64,000 bases of DNA from Streptomyces flavidovirens DSM 40150 (GTDB lineage: Bacteria > Actinomycetota > Actinomycetes > Streptomycetales > Streptomycetaceae). The notes beneath the pieces were generated by a model that saw nothing but the letters and a program-made list of their open reading frames with translations, was not told the DNA's origin and searched no databases. This document shows positions 48,786 to 56,605 of the stretch, piece after piece. The stretch spans positions 1 through 64,000 of the forward strand of contig NZ_AUBE01000025.1 of the NCBI RefSeq assembly GCF_000429085.1, read 5' to 3'. The translations under genes and the position numbers were made by a program. Every line of letters begins with the position of its first letter. The stretch's first letter is position 1.

Positions 48786-49349
48786 CTACTTGAAGAAGGC
48801 GATGCCGTCGTCGGGCAGGTCCTTGAGGTCCTTCGCCCACTCGCTCGGGTCGACGACCTTCTTCAGGTGCGCCGACATGTAGGGGCGGAGCTCGACGTCC
48901 GGGGTGGCCTTCTCGCCGACCCACATCAGGTCGCTCTTCACGTAGCCGTAGAGACGCTTGCCGCCGGAGTAGGGCCCCGAGGCGGCGGTGCGCGCCACCG
49001 CGTCCGTCACCAGGTCGATCTGCGGCTTCTGGTCGGCCAGCTCGCCGTACCAGATCTCGACGACGCCCTGGTCGCGGATCATGACGACCTCGACCTTGCG
49101 GTCCTTGTCGATGCGCCAGTAACCGGTCTCGCTCTCCAGCGGGCGGACCTTCTTGCCCTCGCTGTCGAGCACCCACGTGTGCGAGACGTACTCGAGGAAG
49201 TCCCGGCCGTCGTGGGTGAAGCTGACCTCCTGGCCGAAGTTGCACTTCTCGGCGCCGGGGAAGTCGGAAACGCCCGCACCCTCCCAGTTACCGAGGAGGA
49301 AGACGAGGGGGACGAGGTCCGGGTGGAGGTCGGACGGGATCTCGATCAT
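48786..49349 (-). CDS. Nitrobindin/FABP-like haem protein (DUF1794)
   Basis: This 187-residue beta-barrel protein has the family motif LLGNWEGAGV (about residues 18-27), FGQEVSFTHDGRDFLEYVSH and ESETGYWRID, typical of nitrobindins. Characterised members bind haem in a hydrophobic barrel and isomerise peroxynitrite. The haem ligand His is expected near the C-terminus in known structures. Here AHLKKVVDPSEW (residues about 160-171) holds the candidate His. The next gene on the same strand is a 33-residue membrane peptide upstream. Confidence 0.9.
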   Translation of the reverse strand: MIEIPSDLHPDLVPLVFLLGNWEGAGVSDFPGAEKCNFGQEVSFTHDGRDFLEYVSHTWVLDSEGKKVRPLESETGYWRIDKDRKVEVVMIRDQGVVEIWYGELADQKPQIDLVTDAVARTAASGPYSGGKRLYGYVKSDLMWVGEKATPDVELRPYMSAHLKKVVDPSEWAKDLKDLPDDGIAFFK

Positions 49350-49384
49350 GAGCTGCTCAGACGATCTGTGAGGGGGAGGGTGGG

Positions 49385-49486
49385 TTAGCGCTGACCCTGG
49401 TAGAGCTTCTTCACGGTCAGACCGGCGAAGGCGAGAACGCCGACGCAGACCAGAACCAGCAGGGCTTCGAAGAAAATCGTCAGCAC
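49385..49486 (-). CDS. 33-residue single-pass membrane peptide
   Basis: Short gene for a 33-residue peptide: VLTIFFEALLVLVCVGVLAF, then AGLTVKKLYQGQR. One hydrophobic helix (about 2-22) is followed by a basic tail (KKLYQGQR) on the cytoplasmic side. AAGGAG lies 8 bases before the GTG start at 49486, the best support. I recall an identical or near-identical peptide in other Streptomyces at this place, between nitrobindin and the exported-protein operon. The function is unknown; membrane micropeptides often bind larger partners. Confidence 0.75.
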   Translation of the reverse strand: MLTIFFEALLVLVCVGVLAFAGLTVKKLYQGQR

Positions 49487-49571
49487 GGGGTTGCTCCTTG
49501 CACGAGCGGTGGGCAGTACGGGGCCGGGCCCCAGCTTAGTCGGCGGGGCCCGGCACGGCCGTCCGGGGGCT

Positions 49572-50396
49572 TCAGCCGAGCAGCTGGTTCTGCAGAATCA
49601 CCGACTGGTGGAAGGGCACCTCGGGAACGCCGCCCTTCCTGGCGTGCGTGATCAGCGCGATCGTGTCGCCGGACTGGATGTACGCCAGCCGTAGCTGCTC
49701 GCCGTCGTACGGCTTCGTCTCCGCGTACAGATATGCCGTCGTGTTCTCCACGAGGCCGGAGCTGGTCCACACGGGGTCGAGCTCCAGGGACGGAGAGCCC
49801 GCCGGCGGGAGACCGCTGCTCAGACCGACGCCGATGACGCGGACCTTGAAGCGTTCCGCGATCCCGGCCGAGTTGAACCGCAGCAGGTGGACGCGGGCCG
49901 TGGTGCCGTCCGGCATCGTCCAGCCACGTGCCGCGACATGGCGTACGGCGTAGTCGTCGAGCGCCAGGGCCAGGTCGGCGCGCTTCTCCTCCTCGTACGC
50001 CGCCGTATAGCGCTCCGGAGCGACCCAGCCGCCGTCCAGCTCCTTGTCCTGCTCGGCACCGGCCGGCAGGGGCAGCAGCAGGGCGCGCAGGTCGGCGTGG
50101 TGGATCTCGCCGCGGTTGCCGTCGTTGAAGGGGCGCGGGGAGCCGGCCGGCAGGGCGGGCAGCGAGAGGCGCGGATAGTCCCAGCGACCGTCGTCGCGGG
50201 TGGCCAGGCCGGGGACGTCCGCGCGGTCCATCGAGGTGATGCCGAGCGCCGTGCCGGTGCCGAGGCCGCCGCAGACGAGCAGGGCGGCGGCCCAGCGGGC
50301 GACGGCCCGCAGGGCCCTGCGGGGCGGCGCGGGCGCGGCGGCCGGCTCCACGGCCGGCTCGTGCGCCGGCACAGGGGGCGTGATCTGCTCGGTCAT
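49572..50396 (-). CDS. Exported protein, third member of the LLLP-motif paralogue operon
   Basis: This 274-residue protein has a Pro/Ala-rich cytoplasmic N-terminus (1-35) and one transmembrane segment (about 37-52, WAAALLVCGGLGTGTALG). An extracellular domain follows, containing DLRALLLPLPAGA (about residues 100-112), YTAAYEEEKRADLALALDDY and a closing segment HQSVILQNQLLG. The LLLPxPxG stretch, one N-terminal anchor and the length are shared with the two genes upstream. I do not recognise the family. The ATG at 50396 follows GGGGGAG and overlaps the previous stop by 4 bp (ATGA). It is the promoter-distal gene of the operon. Confidence 0.8.
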   Translation of the reverse strand: MTEQITPPVPAHEPAVEPAAAPAPPRRALRAVARWAAALLVCGGLGTGTALGITSMDRADVPGLATRDDGRWDYPRLSLPALPAGSPRPFNDGNRGEIHHADLRALLLPLPAGAEQDKELDGGWVAPERYTAAYEEEKRADLALALDDYAVRHVAARGWTMPDGTTARVHLLRFNSAGIAERFKVRVIGVGLSSGLPPAGSPSLELDPVWTSSGLVENTTAYLYAETKPYDGEQLRLAYIQSGDTIALITHARKGGVPEVPFHQSVILQNQLLG

Positions 50397-51169
50397 ATGT
50401 ACTCCCCCGGAGACACGATGTGGTCGAGCTGGTCCTCCACCAGCGCGGCGACGGTGGACTTCGAGAAGGGCTTCGTGCCGGACGCGGTGACGGTCACCAT
50501 CAGTTCGCCGTCGTACCCGGAACAGATCATTCCGTCGAGGGCCGACTTGGCGTCCGAGCCGTTCCGGCTCTCCTGCGGCGCCATGTAACAGAACGCCTTC
50601 TTGTGCTTCTTGATCTTCGGCCCCTTGGGCACGTCGAGGAAGCGGAGCAGCTCCGCCCGGAACTGGTTCAGATCGTGGATGTGCTTCTTGTCCTTCATCC
50701 GGACGATCTGCGTGCTGACGACCAGGTCGTCTTCTTCCGAGAGGTACGACCGCAGGGCGATGCCCTGGACACCCAGCTTGTCGACCTTCCGCTCGTACTC
50801 CCTGCGCTTGGCCGCCGAGACTCCCTGACCCGCTTCCTTGAGGAGGGCCACCGCCTGCGCGCCGCTGAGTTCGGTGTCGTTGCCGTGCGACTCGATGTCG
50901 GGGCCGAGGCGGTAGCCGTCGGGGACGGGGAGCAGCAGGGCGCTGAGCTCGGTCGAGTCCCTGCCCCGGCCGACGTCGCCCGCCGGGTCCTTGGCGGGCT
51001 CGCCGTCGGTCTCCTTCCAGACGGTGGTGGGGACGGTCACGTCCGCGTTGACGACGGTGTGCCGGGTGTACGCCAGCCCGCCGCCGACGGCGCCGAGCAC
51101 CAGGACAGCGGGGAGCACCGTGCCGAGGAGCCGGCGCGTCACGTTTTTGTTCACAGGCGTCTTGTTCAC
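50393..51169 (-). CDS. Exported protein, second member of the LLLP-motif paralogue operon
   Basis: This 258-residue protein starts at the GTG at 51169 (VNKTPVNKNVTRR; GTG at 51154 is an alternative). It has a transmembrane segment (about 16-35, LPAVLVLGAVGGGLAY). The extracellular part contains DSTELSALLLPVPDGYRLG (about 70-88) and SYLSEEDDLVVSTQIVRM. FCYMAPQESRNGSD and DGMICSGYDGELMVTVTASG contribute two Cys (about 202, 222). The end is AALVEDQLDHIVSPGEYI. It is translationally coupled to both neighbours through 4-bp overlaps. No known domain. Confidence 0.8.
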   Translation of the reverse strand: MNKTPVNKNVTRRLLGTVLPAVLVLGAVGGGLAYTRHTVVNADVTVPTTVWKETDGEPAKDPAGDVGRGRDSTELSALLLPVPDGYRLGPDIESHGNDTELSGAQAVALLKEAGQGVSAAKRREYERKVDKLGVQGIALRSYLSEEDDLVVSTQIVRMKDKKHIHDLNQFRAELLRFLDVPKGPKIKKHKKAFCYMAPQESRNGSDAKSALDGMICSGYDGELMVTVTASGTKPFSKSTVAALVEDQLDHIVSPGEYI

Positions 51170-52020
51170 AGTCGCTCCAGCTGCCGCTCGGCCAGCACGC
51201 GGATGTCCTTCTTGCTGATCGGCTTGGTGTCGAAGACGTGGATGTCGGCCATGATGTCGCCGCGCTGGAAGAGGGCACGGGCCCGGTAGCCCGGCAGGTA
51301 TCCGGCCTTCCGGTCCACCTTGTAGACGTAGTAGCGGCCGTTGCCGCTGCCCTTGAGCGCGTCGCCGTTGTTGCCGGCGCCGTCCTCGTCCTCGGGCATG
51401 TAGCTGTACTGGCCGTCCGCGTGCTCGGCGGCGCCGGCCACCGGGCCCGAGCCGAACTGCACGAGCCGTACGCTCACCCACCGGTTCGCGTCCTGCTCCC
51501 AGGCGGTGCCCACGAACCGGCGGAAGTCCCACGCGGCCAGTTCCCCGAACATGTAGCCCTCGCTGTCGTAGCCGCGGGCGTACGAGGTGAGGTCGCCCCG
51601 GCCGTCCTTCACCCACTCCTCGTCCGACGCACGCGCACCCGCTGGCTTGGGCAGGAGCAGCTTGCGCAGGTCCCCGTCCGTCCTGACCCGGCGGTCGTCC
51701 CTGGCGGACAGCGGCGCGGGCTCCTTGCCCTCGGGCAGGGCCTTGGCCGGGTACGCCAGTCCGGGTTGCGCCAGCGCCGGCAGTGGCGTCGGCGGCCGCT
51801 CGGCCTGGACGGTGTAGCCGGTCGCGGTCCCGCCGACGATGCCCAGCACCGCGGCGGCGGCGATGATCAGGGTTGTACGGCCCCGAGGGCGGACGCGGCG
51901 CACTGGGCGGTCGTCCGCCGGCGCGGCCGCTTCCTGCGATTCTGCTGGTTCCTGCTGATCAGGAACGTTTTGCTGAGCTTCCAAAGGGTCCCCCCACCAG
52001 ACCTGAAGCGCAGGTTCCAT
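51166..52020 (-). CDS. Exported protein, first member of the LLLP-motif paralogue operon
   Basis: This 284-residue protein has a cytoplasmic acidic N-terminus (1-47) and one transmembrane segment (about 49-68, TTLIIAAAAVLGIVGGTATG). The extracellular part contains GDLRKLLLPKPAGARASDEE (about 116-135), AWEQDANRWVSVRLVQFGSG, GYRARALFQRGDIMADIHVF and the closing DIRVLAERQLERL. The start is uncertain: GTG at 52023, ATG at 52020, or TTG at 51984, which has GGGGGGA 5 bases upstream and would shorten the protein by 12 residues. Its stop overlaps the next gene by 4 bp. Its promoter is shared, back to back, with the DsrE gene. Confidence 0.8.
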   Translation of the reverse strand: MEPALQVWWGDPLEAQQNVPDQQEPAESQEAAAPADDRPVRRVRPRGRTTLIIAAAAVLGIVGGTATGYTVQAERPPTPLPALAQPGLAYPAKALPEGKEPAPLSARDDRRVRTDGDLRKLLLPKPAGARASDEEWVKDGRGDLTSYARGYDSEGYMFGELAAWDFRRFVGTAWEQDANRWVSVRLVQFGSGPVAGAAEHADGQYSYMPEDEDGAGNNGDALKGSGNGRYYVYKVDRKAGYLPGYRARALFQRGDIMADIHVFDTKPISKKDIRVLAERQLERL

Positions 52021-52088
52021 CACCTGCGGCGCACTACAGACCAGTGAGGGGCGGCCGCGGTTGTACGGCGGCGGATTACAGTTCGGAC

Positions 52089-52451
52089 ATGGCGAAGAAG
52101 CTCGTGATCAAGGTGACCGCCGGGGCCGACGCCCCCGAGCGGTGCTCGCAGGCGTTCACGGTGGCGGCGGTGGCCGTCGCCAGTGGAGTGGAGGTCTCGC
52201 TCTGGCTGACCGGCGAGTCCTCGTGGTTCGCGCTGCCGGGGCGCGCGGCCGAGTTCGAACTGCCGCACGCGGCGCCGCTGCCGGACCTGATCGAGTCCAT
52301 CACGGCGGCCGGACAGATCACCCTGTGCACGCAGTGCGCGGCGCGGCGGGAGATCACCGAGAAGGACGTGATCGAGGGCGTACGGATCGCCGGAGCCCAG
52401 GTCTTCGTCAGCGAGGTCATGGCGGACGACGTCCAGTCCCTCGTCTACTGA
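52089..52451 (+). CDS. DsrE/TusD-like sulfur-carrier family protein
   Basis: This 120-residue protein starts MAKKLVIKVTAGADAPERCSQAFTVA, a DsrE-type alpha/beta fold. The Cys of TLCTQCAARREITEKD (Cys78 and Cys81) occupies the position used for persulfide relay in DsrE/TusD. In Streptomyces the family is often near sulfur metabolism genes, as it is here (sulfurtransferase and DUF1416 genes follow on the other strand). The partner and target are not known. The ATG at 52089 is divergent from the LLLP operon. Confidence 0.85.
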   Translation: MAKKLVIKVTAGADAPERCSQAFTVAAVAVASGVEVSLWLTGESSWFALPGRAAEFELPHAAPLPDLIESITAAGQITLCTQCAARREITEKDVIEGVRIAGAQVFVSEVMADDVQSLVY

Positions 52452-52499
52452 CGGCCTGCTGCTGGTGGACTCACGGCCTGCTGCTGGGGGACTGGCGGC

Positions 52500-52760
52500 C
52501 TACTGGGGGCGCTTCTTGCCGTCCAGCTCGTCCCACCAGTCGTCGGACTTCGGGTCCCCGGACGGATCGTCCCACCAGCGGTCGTCCGGCCCCCGCCGGT
52601 TGGCGACCATCGCCGCGACGGGCGGGATGACCATGGCGACGAAGCACATCGCGACGGCCGCCGGCACCGACCACAGCCGCACGACGGCCCAGGCGGAGAC
52701 GAAGAGGAAGACGCATCCGCCCATCAGCAGGAAGTAGGCGTGCCGCCGCCGCGCGTACAT
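52500..52760 (-). CDS. DUF3099 family membrane protein
   Basis: This 86-residue protein has two transmembrane helices (about 6-27, YFLLMGGCVFLFVSAWAVV, and about 31-53). A Trp/Asp-rich cytoplasmic tail follows (DDRWWDDPSGD, WWDELDGKKR). The DUF3099 family is conserved in actinobacteria without known function. The ATG at 52760 (MYARRRHAYF) follows GGTGGAG closely. It is convergent with the DsrE gene. Confidence 0.8.
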   Translation of the reverse strand: MYARRRHAYFLLMGGCVFLFVSAWAVVRLWSVPAAVAMCFVAMVIPPVAAMVANRRGPDDRWWDDPSGDPKSDDWWDELDGKKRPQ

Positions 52761-52775
52761 ATCTCCACCGTACGA

Positions 52776-52835
52776 CCGAAGGGCCGCACCCGGTCCAGGC
52801 AGAGCGTCCAAACCCCCTGGGGTGCGGCCCTTCGG
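52776..52835 (-). terminator. Terminator after the sulfurtransferase/DUF1416 operon
   Basis: CCGAAGGGCCGCACCC (52776-52791) pairs perfectly, 16 bp, with 52820-52835, leaving a 28-base loop. It lies just beyond the DUF1416 stop codon and before the DUF3099 gene. Confidence 0.78.
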
Positions 52836-52853
52836 CCAGTAGTGAAACCGTCG

Positions 52854-53141
52854 TCAGACGGCGATCGCGACCTCCGCGAGGCCACCCTTCTGGGCGACGA
52901 CCGTACGGTCGGCCGTGCCGCCGGGGACCAGCGCGCGCAGGGTCCACGTGCCCTCGGCCGCGTAGAAGCGGAACTGGCCCGTGGCCGAGGTGGGCACCTC
53001 GGCGGTGAACTCGCCGGTCGAGTCCAGGAGGCGGACGTAACCGGTGACGGGCTCGCCGTCGCGGGTCACGCTGCCCTGGATGGTGGTCTCACCGGGCTTG
53101 ATCGTCGAGGCGTCGGGGCCGCCGGCCTTTGCTCCACACAT
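52854..53141 (-). CDS. DUF1416 protein, associated with SseA-type sulfurtransferase
   Basis: This 95-residue protein starts MCGAKAGGPDASTIKPGETT, the conserved family opening with a Cys at residue 2. An Ig-like/carboxypeptidase-regulatory beta-sandwich follows (IQGSVTRDGEPVTGYVRLLD, FTAEVPTSATGQFRFYAAEG). It lies 36 bases downstream of the sulfurtransferase gene on the same strand, the standard linkage for this family, which suggests a structural or carrier role with it. The mechanism is unknown. Confidence 0.9.
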   Translation of the reverse strand: MCGAKAGGPDASTIKPGETTIQGSVTRDGEPVTGYVRLLDSTGEFTAEVPTSATGQFRFYAAEGTWTLRALVPGGTADRTVVAQKGGLAEVAIAV

Positions 53142-53177
53142 GTTGAAATCCGTCCTTCAAGTCTCAGGCGAGAGGGG

Positions 53178-54017
53178 TTACTTGTTGGCGCCGAGCTCGA
53201 TCGGCACGCCGACCAGGGAGCCGTACTCGGTCCACGAGCCGTCGTAGTTCTTGACGTTGTCGACACCGAGCAGCTCGTGCAGGACGAACCAGGTCAGGGC
53301 CGAACGCTCACCGATGCGGCAGTACGCGATGGTGTCCTTCGCCAGGTCGACCTGCTCGGCCTCGTACAGGGCCTTGAGCTCTTCGTCGGACTTGAAGGTG
53401 CCGTCGTCGTTGGCGTTCTTCGACCACGGGATGTTGCGGGCGGACGGGACGTGGCCCGGGCGCTGCGACTGCTCCTGCGGCAGGTGGGCCGGGGCGAGCA
53501 GCTTGCCGCTGAACTCGTCGGGCGAGCGCACGTCGACGAGGTTCTGGTTGTTGATCGCGGAGACGACGTCGTCGCGGAAGGCGCGGATCGAGGTGTCCTG
53601 CGGCTTGGCCTTGTACTGGGTGGCCGGGCGCTGGGGGACCTCGGCGACCAGGTCGCGGGAGTCGAGCTCCCACTTCTTGCGGCCGCCGTCCAGCAGGCGA
53701 ACGTCCTGGTGGCCGTAGAGCTTGAAGTACCAGAAGGCGTACGAGGCGAACCAGTTGTTGTTGCCGCCGTAGAGGACGACCGTGGTGTCGTTCGCGATGC
53801 CCTTCTCCGACAGGAGCTTCTCGAAGCCGGCCTGGTCGACGAAGTCGCGGCGGACGGGGTCCTGGAGGTCCTTGGTCCAGTCGATCCGGATCGCGTTGCG
53901 GATGTGGTTCTTCTCGTACGCCGAGGTGTCTTCGTCCACCTCGACGATCGCGACCTTCGGGTCCTCGATGTGGGCCTCGACCCAGTCTGCGTCGACCAGG
54001 ACGTCGCTGCGGCTCAT
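53178..54017 (-). CDS. sseA: Thiosulfate/3-mercaptopyruvate sulfurtransferase (tandem rhodanese)
   Basis: This 279-residue enzyme has two rhodanese domains. The N-terminal domain (about 5-125) is inactive (VVLYGGNNN in place of the catalytic loop). The C-terminal domain (about 145-270) has the persulfide-forming Cys233 in the loop CRIGER (233-238). It transfers sulfur from thiosulfate or mercaptopyruvate to thiol acceptors such as thioredoxin or cyanide. A Cys-rich leader peptide gene lies 204 bases upstream, and the DUF1416 gene lies downstream in the same transcript. Confidence 0.93.
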   Translation of the reverse strand: MSRSDVLVDADWVEAHIEDPKVAIVEVDEDTSAYEKNHIRNAIRIDWTKDLQDPVRRDFVDQAGFEKLLSEKGIANDTTVVLYGGNNNWFASYAFWYFKLYGHQDVRLLDGGRKKWELDSRDLVAEVPQRPATQYKAKPQDTSIRAFRDDVVSAINNQNLVDVRSPDEFSGKLLAPAHLPQEQSQRPGHVPSARNIPWSKNANDDGTFKSDEELKALYEAEQVDLAKDTIAYCRIGERSALTWFVLHELLGVDNVKNYDGSWTEYGSLVGVPIELGANK

Positions 54018-54220
54018 GCTGTTCTCCTCCGGGGCAGTGTGCGGCGGTTATGCGCGAGGGGCTGTGCGGGTACGCCGGTACGCGGAAGCGGGGCGGCGTA
54101 CGACCGCACGGGCGGGGGTGGCCCTGACTTCGACCGACTTCGACTGAGCTTCGGCTGCGCCAGTTCGGTCGGTCGGGGGCCGGGGAAGGCGGGTGCCGGA
54201 CTGTTCCGGCCAGAACCCGC

Positions 54221-54304
54221 TCAGACAGCGCGACAGAGCATGGCGGCGACGCGGCACAGGTCTACTGCCCGCCGCTTCGTGAGGTCCGCCTGTCGCTGCT
54301 GCAT
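54221..54304 (-). CDS. 27-residue leader peptide upstream of the sulfurtransferase gene
   Basis: ATG at 54304 and TGA at 54221-54223 encode MQQRQADLTKRRAVDLCRVA then AMLCRAV. The RR-x-VDLCRVA-x-LCRA pattern is that of short putative leader peptides recorded before many actinobacterial sulfur genes (recollection). Two Cys codons near the end could let ribosome speed report cysteine supply. It is 204 bases before sseA. The spacer holds a tandem GACTTCGACC-type repeat (about 54126-54155) that could take part in alternative folding. Confidence 0.75.
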   Translation of the reverse strand: MQQRQADLTKRRAVDLCRVAAMLCRAV

Positions 54305-54468
54305 GGGACCGATCGTAGGGACGTCACGACCGGCGTGTCACCGGCGTGTCGGATGCTGAGACGCGATCGTCCGCGATGCGGGACGGGATGCCGGTGACGG
54401 ACCGTCGTTCCGGTCCCGTGCACGGTCCGGGGCCGCCCGCCGCCTGAGGAGCGGACGCCGCCGTCTCA

Positions 54469-55170
54469 CTATCCGGCGAGGCCTACGTTCGTACCGGTCA
54501 CGGAGACCAGGAGCCCGTCCTCGGTCGCCTCCACCTTTTCGAGCTTCAGCCCCTCGGGCAGCCCGCCGATCTGCCGGTCGAAGTCGGTCTTCTCCCGGAT
54601 CTTTGCCTCGACACCGGGGATGCCTTCGCCCGGCACTTCGTCCGCCCGCACCCGGATCGTGGTGCCGTCGACCACACTCACGCTCGACAGCACGCTCCGC
54701 TTGACCTTGCCGATGCCGGGGAGTTCGGCGGAGCCGGTGACCTTCACCTTGCCGTTGCCGCCGTAGGACACCGGAAATTCGCTGTCGGAGGCCTTGGACA
54801 GGTCCGCGTACGAGATGCGCGCCGTACCGGTCGCCAGATCCGCCGTCGCGCTGGAGAAGCCGCTGACGCTGCCGGTCACCCGCACGTCGTGCAGCGCGGC
54901 GGTCATCTCACTGATCCGGACCTTGCGGCCCTCCGCGCTCGCCTCGACGCCCGCGACGGAGACGTCGACCTGGTCGAGGTGCTTGGCGGCGACCTGGGTC
55001 AGGAACGGAAAGCCCTTGATCGATACGTCGGCCGCGCCGGTCAGGCCCTGCTGGCTCTGGACGCGCTTCGCGACCTCGGACTCGGCGAAATTGACCGCGA
55101 CGCGGTCCACGATCACAAAAATGCCGCCGAGGACAACGGCGACGACCAGCAATATTCGCAGTGCACGCAT
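54469..55170 (-). CDS. LmeA-like phospholipid-binding protein (DUF2993)
   Basis: This 233-residue protein has an N-terminal signal anchor (1-25, LRILLVVAVVLGGIFVIVD) and a DUF2993 domain (about 30-230; GFPFLTQVAAKHLDQVDVSV, then LPGIGKV and GLPEGLKLEKVEAT). The mycobacterial member LmeA is a periplasmic lipid-binding protein needed for lipomannan/lipoarabinomannan synthesis. Streptomyces lacks full LAM, so a general envelope lipid role is likely. The region between it and the leader peptide (54305-54468) has no gene. Confidence 0.85.
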   Translation of the reverse strand: MRALRILLVVAVVLGGIFVIVDRVAVNFAESEVAKRVQSQQGLTGAADVSIKGFPFLTQVAAKHLDQVDVSVAGVEASAEGRKVRISEMTAALHDVRVTGSVSGFSSATADLATGTARISYADLSKASDSEFPVSYGGNGKVKVTGSAELPGIGKVKRSVLSSVSVVDGTTIRVRADEVPGEGIPGVEAKIREKTDFDRQIGGLPEGLKLEKVEATEDGLLVSVTGTNVGLAG

Positions 55171-55275
55171 GACTTACAGGTCCCCCACAACTCGTCGAGC
55201 CGGTCCGGCTCCTGCTTCTCGCGCTCGTCCAGGCCCTTTGACGAGCGCGAGCCTACTGCCAGGTAATCACAGGCG

Positions 55276-56595
55276 TCAGGCGACGACCCGGCCGATCAGG
55301 TAGACGGCGGGTGCGGCGGCGGCCAGCGGCAGCGCCACTCCGGCCGTCATGTGGACGAAGCGGGAGGGGTAGTCGTAGCTGGCGACGCGCAGGCCGATCA
55401 GCGCGCAGACCCCGGCCGCGAGCCCGAGCAGCGCGCCCTGCGCGCCCACGTCCGTCACCGCGCCGGCCGCGATTCCGGCGCCGGCGGCGGCCAGCAGCGC
55501 GACAACGACGGAGACGACACCGGGCAGCGGCAGCGCGCGGGCCGGCACGGCGACGGCGACGGCGATCCCGCCCACGATCACGGCTTCGGAGGCCGCCGCG
55601 AGGTGGCCTGCCGCGATGACGGCGAGGGCGGCAGAGGTGACGGTGGCCGTCAGCCCGTACATCCGCTCGTCTGCGGGGGCCTGGTTGCGCAGCTGGAGTA
55701 CGAGCGTGAGCAGCACCCAGACGCCGAGCGTGCCGATGATCGCGGCGGGCGCGTGCGCGGCGTCGACGGCCAGCAGCGCGATGTCGGCGGTGACGCCGCC
55801 GAGGAACGCCAGCGCGATGCCCTGGCGGGCGGGCCACATGCCGTTCAGCCGGAACCAGCCCGCGGCGGTGACCGCCTGGAGCAGCACCAGCGGCACGACG
55901 AGTGCGTACGGGCCGACGGCCGCGGCGCCGGCGAGCAGCAGCGCGAGCACGGCGGTCAGGGCGGCCGGCTGCATTCCGGGCGCGATGATCGGCGACCGGC
56001 CCTCGGCGCGGGCGCGCTGGGCGTCGGTGAGGCGCGCGTGGCCCATGGTGGTGGGCGGGCTGTACGGCGCCGTGCCGGTGCCGGTGCCGGTGCCGGTGCC
56101 GGAGTGGGGCGAGGGAGCAGCCGGGGCGGCCGCGTGAGCCGGTTCGTACGCCGCCGAGGCCGCGTAGCCGCCCGTCGCCGGGCCGTACCCCGCCGGCGGC
56201 GCGGGTGCCTGGGCCGACGGGGGCCGGTACGTCTCCGGTGCCGGCTCGTGCGCGGGCGGCGCGGGTTCGTACGCCGCCCTCGGGGACCCGTACCCGTATC
56301 CGCCAGGGCCGCCCGCGTGCGGGTCGTACCCCGCAGGGCCCCCCGCGTGCGGGTCGTACGACGCCTGGGGTTCCTGCGGCATCGGGTACGCGCCGTTCTG
56401 CGGCGAGAGGTACGCCGTGTCGGCGGCGGCCGGGGCGGGGTCCTGCTGCCGGTACGGCTCATGCACGGGCTGGTGCTGGGTGTCCCAGGTCTGCCCCTCC
56501 CAGGTCTGGGTGTAGGGCTCCTGGGCGTGCGGCGCCTGCAGACCGTCGCGCGGGTCGTGTCCGTCGTACGACGGGTAGGGCTGCTGGTTGCTCAT
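55276..56595 (-). CDS. Polytopic membrane protein with a Pro/Tyr/Gly-rich N-terminal domain
   Basis: This 439-residue protein has a cytoplasmic, disordered N-terminal half (1-195; SNQQPYPSYDG, repeated DPHAGGPxGY and a GTGTGTGTGT run). About eight hydrophobic helices follow between 205 and 435 (PAALTAVLALLLAGAAAVGPY, then VPLVLLQAVTAAGW). I do not recognise a family. Similar proteins are annotated only as membrane proteins in Streptomyces (recollection). The GT-rich run is encoded by GGTGCCGGTGCC-type tandem repeats (about 56080-56105) that could vary. It ends 10 bases after the start-proximal region of the MoaD-like gene. Confidence 0.75.
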   Translation of the reverse strand: MSNQQPYPSYDGHDPRDGLQAPHAQEPYTQTWEGQTWDTQHQPVHEPYRQQDPAPAAADTAYLSPQNGAYPMPQEPQASYDPHAGGPAGYDPHAGGPGGYGYGSPRAAYEPAPPAHEPAPETYRPPSAQAPAPPAGYGPATGGYAASAAYEPAHAAAPAAPSPHSGTGTGTGTGTAPYSPPTTMGHARLTDAQRARAEGRSPIIAPGMQPAALTAVLALLLAGAAAVGPYALVVPLVLLQAVTAAGWFRLNGMWPARQGIALAFLGGVTADIALLAVDAAHAPAAIIGTLGVWVLLTLVLQLRNQAPADERMYGLTATVTSAALAVIAAGHLAAASEAVIVGGIAVAVAVPARALPLPGVVSVVVALLAAAGAGIAAGAVTDVGAQGALLGLAAGVCALIGLRVASYDYPSRFVHMTAGVALPLAAAAPAVYLIGRVVA

Positions 56596-56605
56596 GGTGT
56601 GGGGG

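Noticed and set aside
56080..56105. GGTGCC tandem repeat as a possible CRISPR or regulatory array
   Set aside because: It is a 6-base coding repeat (Gly-Thr) inside the membrane protein gene with no spacers.
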